This document shows positions 43,894 to 54,755 of a stretch of 64,000 bases of DNA, one piece after another (position 1 is the stretch's first letter; the number at the start of each line of letters is the position of its first letter). Where the stretch lies: contig CM070876.1 of assembly GCA_036365515.1 (NCBI GenBank), positions 132,396,394 through 132,460,393 on the forward strand, read 5' to 3'. Source of the DNA: Torymus aiolomorphi (Eukaryota > Arthropoda > Insecta > Hymenoptera > Torymidae). The notes beneath the pieces were generated by a model. The model saw nothing but the letters and a program-made list of their open reading frames with translations, ran no database searches and had not been told where the DNA came from. The translations under genes were made by a program, and so were the position numbers.

Positions 43894-44049
43894 AGAGGGC
43901 TAAGCCCCGAAGAGTTTTTTTATACAGTGACTCTAATTCTTCCTAATTCCCTTTTCGAACCTCCTTCTCCTAAAACCTTACCACCATACGTATAGGTACG
44001 ACGACGGCCATGGATGGCAGAGCTGCTCGCGGTCCTCTAAGTAGCGTCT

Positions 44050-44059
44050 GGCGGGGGGG
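44050..44059 (+). promoter_or_regulatory. Polypurine tract of the plus-strand Gypsy
   Basis: GGCGGGGGGG directly precedes TGTAACGCG. The preceding gcgtctg matches the tracts of the other two Gypsy elements. Confidence 0.75.
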
Positions 44060-44225
44060 TGTAACGCGTGCGCGAGTTAGGTAATTCGAGATTCGAATTA
44101 CCCGCGCCGAGCAGGCATGCTCAATGGGGGCGCGAGCGCGCGAGCATCCTGACCTGATTAGAATGGTCTCGCGACGCGTAATATGCCCGTCGCGTACCCG
44201 CGAAGCTGCTACGGCTTTATAGAAG
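44060..44225 (+). repeat. Start of the 3' LTR of the plus-strand Gypsy
   Basis: Begins TGTAACGCGTGCGCGAG and is GC-rich, with a hairpin ttcgagattcgaa near 44085 and gctttatagaag (TATA-like) near 44213. The end cannot be placed because R1-clade sequence on the other strand begins at about 44230. Confidence 0.55.
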
Positions 44226-44229
44226 TCAC

Positions 44230-46140
44230 GGCAGCCATCTTCGTGTCTGCCATCGCGCCGAAAACATCTCCTCCGTGTCTGTCGTACTAGGTGAATCCTC
44301 CGGGGCGCCCGTCCTTCCTTTGGAGGTGGAGCAAGAAGGGAGGCCCACTAAGACCATCACGGAGTAACTGACTCCGTGGTGTGAGGGATTTCTACTCCCT
44401 AAACACCCAAAACTTATCCCTACGGCAGCTTCGACCCGGAACCGCTTTCGCATTACTTCAGGTCGGGCCGCAGCCCTACCGCCCTCGTGGGCCTCATCCG
44501 TCCTTCCTACGTTCTTTCTTTCTACGATGCCCTATCTAGTCAATTAAGCATCCGTCTCGTTTATTCGCGCGCAGTACCCCTTCGATGAAGGTATTTATCG
44601 CGTCCCATCGGTCTTGCCCTGAAAGCATGCATTCGATCACCACGTCGGGCAGAGTCTCCCTACCATCACCTCCAATCGTTGTCTTTCCGCGGCCCACCTA
44701 TTACATGCGAAAAAGGTGTGTTCCGCGTCACCCCTCTCGTGGCCGCAGTATTTACATTTCGGCGTATTTATTTTACCTAATTTAAATAGGTAATATCGAA
44801 AGTATCCATGTCCTGTCAGGAGCTGCGTAAGGTAAAAGTTAACCTCTCCGTACTTCCGTCCCAGCCACCTCGTTATGTCTTGAATCAAAAGGTAGGTCCA
44901 TCTACCCTTCGTCCCCGCCCTCCACCTCTCATGCCAAGTTTGTAGCGTCTGGGCGGGCTTCTCCCTCCGCGTCTGCCCGCCCTACTTCTGCGCTCCTATC
45001 GTAAATCTGCTTCCGTTCCCGTGGGAGCAGGTCGATCGGAATCATACCAGCTATCACCGCCACAGCCTCTACTGACACCGTCCGATACGCGCATGCAACT
45101 CTCAGCGCACCTCGCCGCTGCACCGCCACCATTCTCTTCCTGTACTTGATAACTTCCATAGCATCAGCCCAAATCTCCGCTCCATAGAGGGGTATAGAGT
45201 TGGTCGTCGCCATGAGAAGTCTTCTCTTGGATGTCCGCGGGCCTCCAACGTTGCGCATTAACCTACTTAGCGCCGCTATACGTGCTTCTGCCTTTGCCCT
45301 TACTTTCCTGATGTGGGGCCAAAAGCAAAGCTTTGAGTCCAGGGTGACACCTAGATACTTCGCAATCGGCCTCGTAGTTACTAACTCGGATTCTACGTAC
45401 ACCGGTAGTATCGTAGGGATCTCTTTACGTGTTAATAGTACTACCTCGATTTTCGCCAGCGCGAGACTGAGCCCGTACTCCGTCATCCACCTAGTTACTC
45501 GTTTCATTACCTGGCACAAGATAAGTTGTGACAAGTCCGGGTTCCGTGCTTCTACCACCACCGCGACGTCGTCTGCATATCCAACGAGAAATGCCCCGTT
45601 GGGCATGTCCAGGCGCAGCAAACCGTCGTACAACGCGATCCAAAAATCGGGGCCCAACAGTGATCCCTGTGCAACGCCTGCTGTAATTTCCCTAACCACC
45701 GTCCCTTCGCTCGTCTCGATAATGAGTTCGCGATCCCGGAAGTAGTCCTCTGCTACGCGTAGTATGTAGGGTGGGACCCTGAAGCCCCTCAGCGCTGCGA
45801 GTAGGTCTGCCCAGCGTGCCGAATTGAAAGCGTTTTTAATGTCCAGCGTTGCTACCATCACCAGTGGTCGCGCTCCGTGACATCGTTCCCTTGACCGCCC
45901 CACCGCCGCGGTAACCGATCGTATCGCGCCTATCGTCGAAAAATTCTTTCTAAATCCATGCTGGTTTTCCGATAAACCCCCTGACTGTTGTATAATTGCG
46001 ATCTGGATACTGCTCCTTAATAGTGCCTCCATACCCTTGCCGATCGTGTCTAATAGGCTAAGCGGCCGATACGCGGACGGGGATGTCATGTCTCCCTTCC
46101 CCTTGCTGATAAGGGCAAGCTTCGCCTTTTTCCAACGACT
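44230..46140 (-). pseudogene. 5'-truncated R1-clade LINE (RT and 3' end)
   Basis: Minus strand. ORF 46089-44929 covers RT: SPSAYRPLSLLDTIGKGM, QHGFRKNFSTIGAI, LDIKNAFNSARW, GVAQGSLLGPDFW and the active site GYADDVAVVV. It continues into the thumb/C-terminal region. A frameshift near 44910 leads to 44888-44637 with LTQLLTGHGYFRYYL and the knuckle CKYCGHERGDAEHTFFAC. The 3' UTR includes gggagtagaaatccctcaca, similar to the R1-clade element at 32632-37620. The endonuclease and ORF1 are missing, and no poly(A) is visible where it meets the Gypsy LTR. Confidence 0.88.
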
Positions 46141-46387
46141 GCTGAAAACTTTTAACTGGACTAGTTGATTATTTTATATTAACTTTAACTTTTTTATTTT
46201 TTTGTTGTAGTTAAATCTTTACTCTCTATTATTTATCCGGTAGCATGCATGAACATCGCCTGAACTTTTTTGTAATAATATGTGTAAGCAATTCGGAAAA
46301 CAATTTTTATCAAAGTATTTAAATTTAAATCAAGAGTATACGCATAAAACATTAGAAGGCGAATCCCAAACCTGTACAAATTTGCCG
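46141..46387. other. AT-rich junction between R1 fragment and satellite
   Basis: Short AT-rich stretch with no gene; the first satellite-like words appear at about 46360. Confidence 0.5.
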
Positions 46388-46731
46388 GCGTGGGATGCAA
46401 GTTCTACGCGTATACGGGAGCGCGTCAGACGTGCATACATGGCAAATAAATTATTTAAATAATTCTTAACCCCAAGTAGGCGGGGGATGCAAGGTCTACG
46501 CGTATACGGGAGCGCGTCAGACGTGCATACATGGCAAAATAATTATTTAAATAATTCTTGATCCCAAGCAGGCGGGAGATGCGAGTTCCACGTGTAAACG
46601 GGAGTGCGTCAGACGTGTATATATAGCAAAATAATAATTTAAAAAATTCTTAACCCCAAGCAGGCGGCGGATGCGAGTTCCACGACTACGGGAGCGCGTC
46701 AGACGTGCATACATGGCAAAATAATTATGTA
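46388..46731 (+). repeat. 92-bp satellite, first block (about 4 units)
   Basis: Each unit has aattatttaaataatt, then ttaaccccaagtaggcgggg, gatgcgagttccacgcg, tatacgggagcgcgtcagac and gtgcatacatggca. The block begins mid-unit. Confidence 0.9.
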
Positions 46732-47035
46732 TAGCACGGTGTGACCTAAATTCACACTTAGGTCAGGCCTATCCGTGACTTAAGTAGTTGATTATTGCAC
46801 CGTGTTAATCGCGCTCGCTGCACTCGCGCGCTAACCTTACAGTGCAGAAATGGACTGCTTAAGGCACGAATAGGCGTGACAGCGGACTTTGGTAAACATG
46901 CTATAAAATAATATACGATACTTATGACTTGAGTGGCCCATCACACGACGTGAATTATCGCCCTCGCTACGCTCGGGTGCTAACCTCACGCCGTGCAATA
47001 ATGGGCCACTTAAGTCACACGTATCGTAATGTACT
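46732..47035. repeat. Interruption of the satellite by two hairpin-forming segments
   Basis: Two related palindromic segments lie in tandem. The first pairs aggcctatccgtgacttaag with its partner near 46858-46877, and the second pairs tacgatacttatgacttgag with its partner near 47005-47027. Each loop centre carries ctcgctgcactcg or ctcgctacgctcg. They look like a small inverted-repeat element inserted in the satellite and partly duplicated. Confidence 0.65.
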
Positions 47036-48878
47036 ATTAAATAATTCTAAACCCCAAGTAGGCGGGGGATGCGAGTTCTACGCGTATACGGGAGTGCGCC
47101 AGACCTGTATACATAGCAAAATAATTATTTAAATAATTCTTAATCCCAAGCAAGCGGGGGATACGAGTCCCACGCGAATTCGGGAGCGCGTCAGACGTGT
47201 ATACATGACAAAATAATTATTTAAATAATTCTTCACCCCAAGTAGGCGGGGGATGCGAGTCCCACACGAATACGGGAGCGCGTAGACGTGCATACATGGC
47301 AAAATAATTATTTAAATAATTCTTAACCCCAAGTAGGCGGGGGATGCGAATTCCACGCGTATACGGGATTGCGTCAGACGTATATACATGGCAAAATAAT
47401 TATTTAAATAATTCTTAACCGCAAGTAGGCGGGGGATGCGAGTTCTACCTGAAGACGGGTGCGCGTCAGACGTGCATACATGGCAAAATAAATATTTAAA
47501 TAATTCTTAACCCCAAGTAGGCGTGGGATGCGAGTTCCACGCATATACGGGAGCGCGTCCGACGTGTATACATGGCTAAATAATTATTTAAATAATTCTT
47601 AACCCCAAGTAGGCGGGGGATGCGAGTCCCACGCGAATACGGGAGCACGTCAGACGTGCATACATGGCAAAATAATTATTTAAATAATTTTTAACCCCAA
47701 GTAGGCGAGGGATGCGAATTCCACGCGTATACGGGAGCGCATCAGACGTGCATACATTTCAAATAAATTATTTAAATAAATCTTGACCCCAAGCAGGCGG
47801 GGGCTGCGAGTTCTACGCGTATACGGGAGCGCGTCAGACGTGCATACATGGCAAATAAATTATTTAAATAATTCTTAACCCCAAGTAGGCGGGGGATGCA
47901 AGGTCTACGCGTATACGGGAGCACGTCAGATGGCAAAATAATTATTTAAATAATTCTTAACCCCAAATAGGCGGGTGATGCGAATTCCACGCGTATACGG
48001 GAGCGCGTCAGACGTGCATACATGGCACATAAATTATTTAAATAATTTTTAACCCCAAGTAGGCGGGGGATGCGTGTTCTACGCGTATACAAGAGCGCGT
48101 CAGATGTGTATACATGGCAAATTAATTATTTCAATAATTCTTAACCCTAAGTAGGCGGCGGCTTCGAGTTCTACGCGAATACGAGAGCGCGTCAGACGTG
48201 AATACATGGCAAAATAATTATTTAAATCATTCTTCACCCCTAGTAGGCGGGTGATGCGAGTTCTGCACGAATGCGGGAGTGCGTCAATCGTGTAGATATG
48301 GCAAAATAAATATTTTAATAATTGTTAACCCCAAGCACTCGGGGGATGCGAGTTCTACGCGAATAGGGGAGCGCGTCAGTCGTGCATACATGGCAAAATA
48401 ATGATTTACATAATTCTTAACCCCAAGTAGGCGCGGGATGCGAGTTCTACACGAATACGGGAGCGCGTCAGTCGTATATATATAGCAAAATAAATATTTT
48501 AATAATTGTTAACCTGAAGCAGGCGGGGGATGCGAGTTCTACGCGAATACGGGAGCGCGTCAGACGTGAATACATGGAAAAATAACGATTTAAATAATTC
48601 TAAACCCCAAGTAGGCGGGGGTTGCGAGTTCCTCGCGTATACGCGAGTGCGTTGTTCGTGTATACATGGCAGAATAATTGTTTAAATAATTCTTAACCCC
48701 AAGTAGGCGGTGGATGCGAGTTCCACGCGTATACGGGAGCTCGTCAGACGTGTATGTATAGCAAAATAAATATTTTAATAATTGTTAACCTCAAGCAGGC
48801 GGGGGATGCGAGTTCCACGCGTATACGGGAGCGCGTCATACGTGTATACATGGCAAAATAATTGTTTAAATAATTATT
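47036..48878 (+). repeat. 92-bp satellite, main block (about 20 units)
   Basis: Same unit as 46388-46731. Units vary by up to roughly 10-15 percent and a few have small deletions. The unit spacing measured at three successive units is 91 and 92 bp. Confidence 0.95.
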
Positions 48879-48955
48879 CTGCCATTTATGCACGTCTGAC
48901 GTGCTCCCGTATAGGCGTGGAACTCGCATCCCCCTCCTACTTGGGTTTAAGACTT
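48879..48955 (-). repeat. 92-bp satellite, first inverted unit
   Basis: The orientation flips here: tgcacgtctgacgtgctccc then ggaactcgcatcccc and tacttgggtttaag. The flip falls in the self-complementary aattatttaaataatt part of the unit, and the LINE begins after this unit. Confidence 0.9.
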
Positions 48956-48961
48956 ATTTAA

Positions 48962-49180
48962 ATAAACGGAGACACGGAAATGGACAAAGAGGGAAAATGG
49001 ACATATATAGGCGCAGGAGGGAAGTCAACGATAGACTACCTGATAACAAATATGGAAGGAAGGGAAATAATAGAAGACATGAGTATAGGTAATAACGAGG
49101 ACTCAGATCATCAACCGATAGTGGCAGTGAAACTGAGAACGGAGAAGAGAGAAAAGGACAGTAGAACAAGAACAGACTGA
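48962..49180 (+). pseudogene. C-terminal end of the LINE endonuclease
   Basis: Reads MDKEGKWTYIGAGGKSTIDY and later GNNEDSDHQPIVAVKL. These are the Ile-Asp-Tyr and Ser-Asp-His landmarks of APE-type endonucleases. The rest of the endonuclease is missing at the 5' truncation, and the frame stops at 49180. Confidence 0.8.
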
Positions 49181-49522
49181 TCAGAGAAAGGAATAAGGCA
49201 GTACATAGGAAACCTAGCAGAGAAGCAAAAGCAAAGACATGGAAAGAACTAAAGAAAAGGTAAAAAGAAGCACAGTAGTAACAAATGACCGCATAGAGAA
49301 CATAGCAAAACTGGAGAAATGGTGAGACGAAACATGCCACGTGAGGAAAATAGAACTGAAAAGAGTTCTAAGAGACTGCAAAACGGGAGTGAGAAGTACC
49401 TCGGAATACATAGAAAAGAAAAAAGAATACAGAGAGTGGATAAAGAAAGAGAAAATAGAGTGGAGTGAGAAGATGATAGAAGAGATAGAAAGATATACAG
49501 AAGCGCGAGAAGCTTCTGGAAA

Positions 49523-51555
49523 ATGATAAACGCAGTGAAAGACAGAAACCAAGAAGTAAGTGACAAAATAAACAAAGAAGAATGGATGACATTCCTGAAA
49601 GAGCAGCTAAATGGTACGGAAATACAGGAAGGAGAGATAGAGAACATGGAAAGAAAGCAAGACAGGTTGACGTGGGAAGAAGATGAGATAAGCCAGGAGG
49701 AGGTCCGAAGTGCAATAAATAAACTAAAGAGGAGGAAAGCAGCCGGAAAAGATGGAATACAAAACGAAGCGTGGATATTTGGAGAGGAAGAAATTGTAGA
49801 AGAACTAAAAGGAATACTAAACGAAATATGGAAGAAAGGTGATATACCAGAGGAGTGGAAAGTAGGAACCGTAAAGCCAATCTTTAAAAAAGGAAAGAGA
49901 GACGAGGTAAATAACTACAGAGGACTGACGCTGATGGATACAAGGTACAAAATGTATGCAGATATACTGAGGAAAAGATTAGAGGACTATCTGGAAGAAG
50001 GAAAAAAGCTAGGACACCTGCAGTTTGGTTTCAGGAAAGGAAGAGGCACCATAGACGCAGTGTTTGTGCTAAAATGTGCAGTAGAATCGGAATTGAAGAA
50101 AGAAGGAGGAAAGGCTTGGGCATGCTTGGCGGATCTCAAAGGAGCCTTTGACAACATAAAAAGAGAATCGATATGGAAAGAAATGGAGAAGATGGAAGTA
50201 AACACGAAATTGAGAAACAGGATTAAAGAAATATGCGAAGATACGAAGTGTGAGGTAGTGGTGAAGGGAAAAAAGCTAGGAATGTTCAAAACGGAAGAAG
50301 GGGTGAGACAAGAATGCCCGCTTAGCCCGACACTTTTCAATGTGAGCATGGCGGGATTGGAGAAAGAATTGAGCAAAGTGCAGGAAGGAGGAATAGTGAT
50401 AGGAAAAAAGAAGATATACTCAATAGGATACGCGGATGATGATATCCTGCTGGCAAATAATGAAGTAGGTATGAAGGAGATGATAAAAAGGTTCGGAAAA
50501 TTTATAGAAAGAAGAGGAATGGAGTTGAACACCAAAACGACAAAAATTATAAAGTTCAGAAGAAACGGAAGAAGGGGGTCGACCCGGTGTTCAAATGGAA
50601 GGAAGAGAAAATAGAAATAGTGAAGGAAGAAACATACCTGGGACACAAGATACAGAGTAACAACGGAGACACGAAACATATAGAGTACATAACATGAAAA
50701 GCAAACGCCGTTTTGGGAAGAGTATGGAGCATAGGAGAAAGAAAATTCAAAGAACACTGGGAGAGAAGGATGAAGCTATTTGACGCATTAGTACGTAGCG
50801 TTATAACTTACGGAGCGGAAATATGCGGCTACAAGGAATGGAAGGAGATAGAGAAAATTCAGAATAAGTACATAAAGTGGACCCTAAGACTGGACAGAAC
50901 AACGCCTAGTCATATAATACACGAAGAAACGAACAGATGGAAGATAGCAATACAGACCGGAAAGAGAGCGATGAAGTATGAGCAGAAAGTAGCGCAAAGC
51001 GAAGGGAATACAATAATAAAAGAATGTGTGAGAGTGATAACAAGCAGTAATGCGAAGTCGGAAATGGGAGAGAGAAGAAGGAAATTCTACGAAGACAATG
51101 GATGGTCGGCGAGCGAAGTGAGTAGAAGGATTGCAGAAGGAGAAACAGTATGGCCAGAGATGGTGGAGAGAGGAACGGACGAAGAAAAGCAGAAGGGAAC
51201 GGCAGAAATAAGAGAGTCAAGGTTTGCAAACCAAATAAGTAATACCATTTTCCAGCAGGAGACACCAAGCTACTTTAAGAACACGGAAACGAAAAAGAAG
51301 AAAGAGCTGGAGGTACAGGCAAGATTTAGGCTAGGGAGCGAGAATAGGAGCACGAGGTACTGGAGTAGAGAGGAGGAGAAGAGGTGCAGAATATGTAAAA
51401 ACAGCGAAGAGACCCTTAAACATATATTCGAAGAGTGTGGGGCTACAAGAGTGCAAGGAAAGAGATGGGAAGAAATTGTCAACGGTGAAAGAAAGACCCT
51501 GCCGAAACTGATGGAAACGCGATGGAAAAGAAGGAGAGCAGAACAAGACAGGTAA
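49523..51555 (+). pseudogene. LINE reverse transcriptase and C-terminal domain
   Basis: First part (49523-50614): KLKRRKAAGKDGIQNEAW, EWKVGTVKPIFKKGKRDEVN, NYRGLTLMDTRYKMYADIL, FGFRKGRGTIDAVF, LADLKGAFDNIKRE, GVRQECPLSPTLFN and the active site GYADDDILLANN with an extra Asp. A frameshift near 50600 leads to 50713-51555, with ITYGAEICGYKEW, the typical thumb of this group, and the knuckle CRICKNSEETLKHIFEEC (CCHC). The remainder of the thumb junction contains a TGA near 50695. It is not functional without repair. The clade is not certain; similar sequences are familiar to me from hymenopteran genomes. Confidence 0.85.
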
Positions 51556-51759
51556 AGAGAACAGAATGAGAATGGAGTGAGAACGACAACAAAGACCGGA
51601 AATGTAGAAGAACCCTATGGAATGGAAGATAATCGAACAGCGGTAGCTGTGAGAGAGCCCTAAGCACACAGGATGATAATGGAGAGAAACACAACCAGAA
51701 GACACACTAGATAAAAGCAGGAAAGCGCGAGTAGTTAAGAGGTTAAGAGGTCCGAGTAA

Positions 51760-52354
51760 GCATGGAGGCAGAAATGAAGATAATGATGAAAAGATTAACG
51801 GACCTGGAACTGAGAGTTCAAGGAGAAATAGAGAGGAAGTTACGCTGGGAAGAAATATGAAGAAAGAACATGCAGTGCAAGAGGACAGATATGAAAAAGA
51901 GATAAAGAAGCTGAAGGAAAGGTTAGAAAAAGTGGAAAGGATGTGGAAGCTAAAAGAGAAAAAATACCTCAGAATAGAAGATGTAGATAAAGAATACACT
52001 TTAGTAATAAAAAGAAGATGGAACTGGAAAAGTGAGAAAGTGAGAGATTGGATGGAGAGGCAGATTGGGAAGTAGGATTGAGAGACAAAACCAATGCAGA
52101 ACGGAATAGGAATGAGGTGGCTCATATTCAAAGATAAATGTGCGAAGAGCTACCTTTGGAGGAAAGCGGAGAAAGCAGCGAAGGAAGGAGTTTTCACCTT
52201 GGATGAGGTTCTCACAGCAGCGCAGAGAAAGGAGAGGTGGGAGAAAACAGGAAATGAGAGAAAAACACAAATAACAGAAACGGACAAAGAAAGAGAGAAA
52301 GAGAAAGAAAACGGCAAAAAGAACATAGTACAAGAACCAAAAGATGAGAAGTAG
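51760..52354 (+). pseudogene. Coiled-coil ORFs downstream of the LINE RT
   Basis: After the RT ORF a new ATG (about 51761) begins MEAEMKIMMKRLTDLELRV. The frame stops near 51858 and the next frame goes on with YEKEIKKLKERLEKVERMWK to 52075. A third stretch (52094-52354) reads CAKSYLWRKAEKAAKEG and ends in Lys/Glu-rich repeats. The coiled coil resembles a LINE ORF1 N-terminus, but it lies after, not before, the RT. Either the element has an unusual 3' gene or its end is fused to the 5' part of another element. Confidence 0.5.
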
Positions 52355-52647
52355 AAGAGGAAAAAGAGGCAGTAGAAAAGAGAAAGCAGCTAAGCAAAAG
52401 CAGAAGAACACAGACACAAACACCACACACACATTTACACACATTAAAGGAAATAATTTAGTTTAAATGTTATATTATTTAAAGTTTATGTTTATACTTT
52501 CATATTTTTTTATCATTTATTTACACAAACACACAAACAGCAACACAGACGCAAACACAGGATTGAGACGGAGTCGGACTAAAAATAAGAACAAATTGTA
52601 AAATGTACAAATACAGCTAAAGCTAATAAAGCATTATTATTATTATT

Positions 52648-53104
52648 ATTGCCATGTATGCACATCTGACGCGCTCCCGTATACGCGCAGAACTCGCATC
52701 CCCCGCCTACTTGGGGTTAAGAATTATTTAAATAATTATTTTGCAATGTATGCACTTCTGACGCGCTCCCGTAAACGCGTAGAACTCGCATCCCCCTCCT
52801 ACTTGGGGTTAAGAATTATTTAAATAATTATTTTGCCATGTATGCACGTCTGACGCGCTCCCGTATACGCGTGGAACTCGCATCCCCCGCCTGCTTGGGG
52901 TTAAGAATTTTTTAGATAATTATTTTGCTATATATACACGTCTGACGCACTCCCGTATACGCGTGGAACTCGCATCCCCCACCTACTTGGGGTTAAATAT
53001 TATTAAAATAATTATTATGCCATGTATACACGTTTGACGGGCTCCCATATACACGTGGAACTCGCATCCCCCGCCTGTTTGGGGTTGAGAATTATTTAAA
53101 TAAT
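52648..53104 (-). repeat. 92-bp satellite, inverted units after the LINE (about 5)
   Basis: Same unit as at 46388 but in reverse orientation. After 53104 the units become unrecognisable over about 150 bp. Confidence 0.92.
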
Positions 53105-54755
53105 CGTGTTGCACGTCTTCGAAATTTTGATACATGCATGGACCTCCTATCCCACGGTTACTTGGATTTAATAATTATTTAGATAATAGTGTCGCAAGTC
53201 TACGTCACTTCCTTTATATATGTGTGGCCATTGTCCCCCGTTTTTTTTCATCCCATACGCGTATAAAATAAGAATAATGCATTTTTCTAAAAAGTGCATA
53301 TTTTATGCATTATTTAATTTTTGTCAAAATATCATGCAGGAGGCACGGATCTAAAAATATTTAATTAGTCATTTTTTATTTAATAATTAAGTTTTGAATT
53401 TTTAATTAAAACTCGTTTAATTAATAATTAAAAATGCAATCTCCAATTAACCGCTTGTTTAAGGAAAGATTAAAAATTTAATTCACAATTAAACGAGTTT
53501 TAATTATAGATTCAAAATTCAATTCTGCTGATTATGAGAATTTTTGGGGTATTATACCTCACAGATGATATCATACACAGTAGTATACTACCAGTATAAC
53601 AGTATATACTATAGAGTATGAGGCATTTTTGGTATAATACCATTTGTAGTATAATACCGCAGTTTATGACAAATTTGGAGTACTATACTGATGTTGGTAT
53701 TATACGGTATGAAACCTCTTCACCGTGTTGTAAAACCAACCCTGGCAGCCGTCATAATTATTAAAATAAAAAAAAATAAAATAAGCATCTAAAAACCAAT
53801 AAACTAATAGTTAACATTTTACACTATACAGTATATAAGTTTCTCTAGTTGTCTATTATTGTCTATAAACGATATTTCATTATTTATGAAACGAAATTCG
53901 TGTTGCAATACAAAAATGTAGTTTAACAATACTAAAAAATAAACCAAGTTATATTTACCTTTCTTGTTTTTAATAAATTTTCACACGTATTTAATTTTAC
54001 AACTAATCTTATGTCTTAAAATGTATATCTATAAAAAACAGATATGAGAACTCAATTTTAATAATTTATATTTGTGTAAGTATTCTAGTAATCATATATT
54101 CAACATCTCTACTCTCTACTATAAACAGTACATGATAGTACATTTCGACACGGGTGGGGAAGTCGATTATTTAGCTGGTGTGACTTTTTGCACGAGTGAA
54201 GCGAGTGCGAAAAAGTCACACCACCTAAATAATCGACTTACGCACTAGTTTCGAACGGTATTTTATACCACGAGCGCCGAAAAATCATATCAAAGTTGTG
54301 ATTTTGAGGTTAGAGTGGTATAAATCATGTAAATAGTTCAAACCATTTAAGTTAACAAAACATTCACATTATACAAATATTGAATAATAAGTAGGGTTAT
54401 ATTGTACACTTTTGATTGTAATGTAATGTAATTTATAATTTTCGTAACTTTGAGGATTTGGATGCTTGTAAGGCTTTCTTAAGTTTCACTTTTGCAAAGC
54501 AGTCATTATACTGGAACACAAAACTATTAGCTGCAAATAAATTGACACTCAGTGTACAACATAGCTCCACTTTCTCCTACATTATGAAAATAATGCTTTT
54601 ATTGTGTATTTTTATTAATTTCTAACAGTTCAATTTTTGAGGTATTTTCATATAAAAATTTTTCGTCACCACCAAATATAAAGTTCCTATCAATTAGTTT
54701 ATCACGTTAAAACTACAAGAAATGATTATGTAAAGCAATTGATTAATTTGAATTT
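53105..54755. other. AT-rich sequence with hairpins, no gene seen
   Basis: Contains a stem of about 19 bp between aattaaaactcgtttaatt (about 53403) and its complement (about 53485), several gtattataccc-like words at 53548-53720, and an 80-bp hairpin at 54160-54239. Otherwise AT-rich single-copy-looking DNA. Confidence 0.5.
54160..54239. repeat. 80-bp hairpin
   Basis: aagtcgattatttagctggt and the following 14 bases pair, with one or two mismatches, with the stretch ending cgactt at 54239. The loop is gagtgaagcgagtgc, itself partly self-complementary. Confidence 0.85.

Larger units (their letters stand above)
41101..44059 (+). pseudogene. Decayed Gypsy pol (protease, RT, RNase H, integrase)
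   Basis: Plus strand, broken by many stops and frameshifts. 41109-41567 is protease/linker (LGVNFIKKFSAVLDPTNN); the protease active-site Asp is not visible. 41560-42409 is RT with AYPLPYMESILRKLQ, LDLSSAYHQIPL, FTRMPYGL and SYLGDIIIV, where the first Asp of the YLDD active site is Gly. 42413-42604 is RNase H ([15 protein letters not shown]). 42780-43594 is integrase (CQICQQCK, ASDIMGPL, FLSDNGTEF, NPVERVNRT, then TAG). No gag is present. It is related to the large Gypsy: many blocks match at the amino-acid level. Confidence 0.9.
48956..52647 (+). mobile_element. Purine-rich APE-type LINE inserted in inverted satellite
   Basis: A 5'-truncated LINE that ends in aataaagca(TTA)n. It has the end of an endonuclease, a RT domain, a C-terminal domain and then two further short coiled-coil ORFs. 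Satellite units of the same inverted orientation lie on both sides, so it inserted after the inversion. The plus strand is extremely rich in A and G. Confidence 0.85.

Noticed and set aside
46388..48878. CRISPR-like array
   Set aside because: Units are contiguous 92-bp repeats without unique spacers, in a eukaryotic context.
49214..52444. Long minus-strand ORFs rich in Ser, Leu and Phe
   Set aside because: They are the reverse of a purine-rich LINE coding strand; plus-strand frames carry the real RT and endonuclease motifs.
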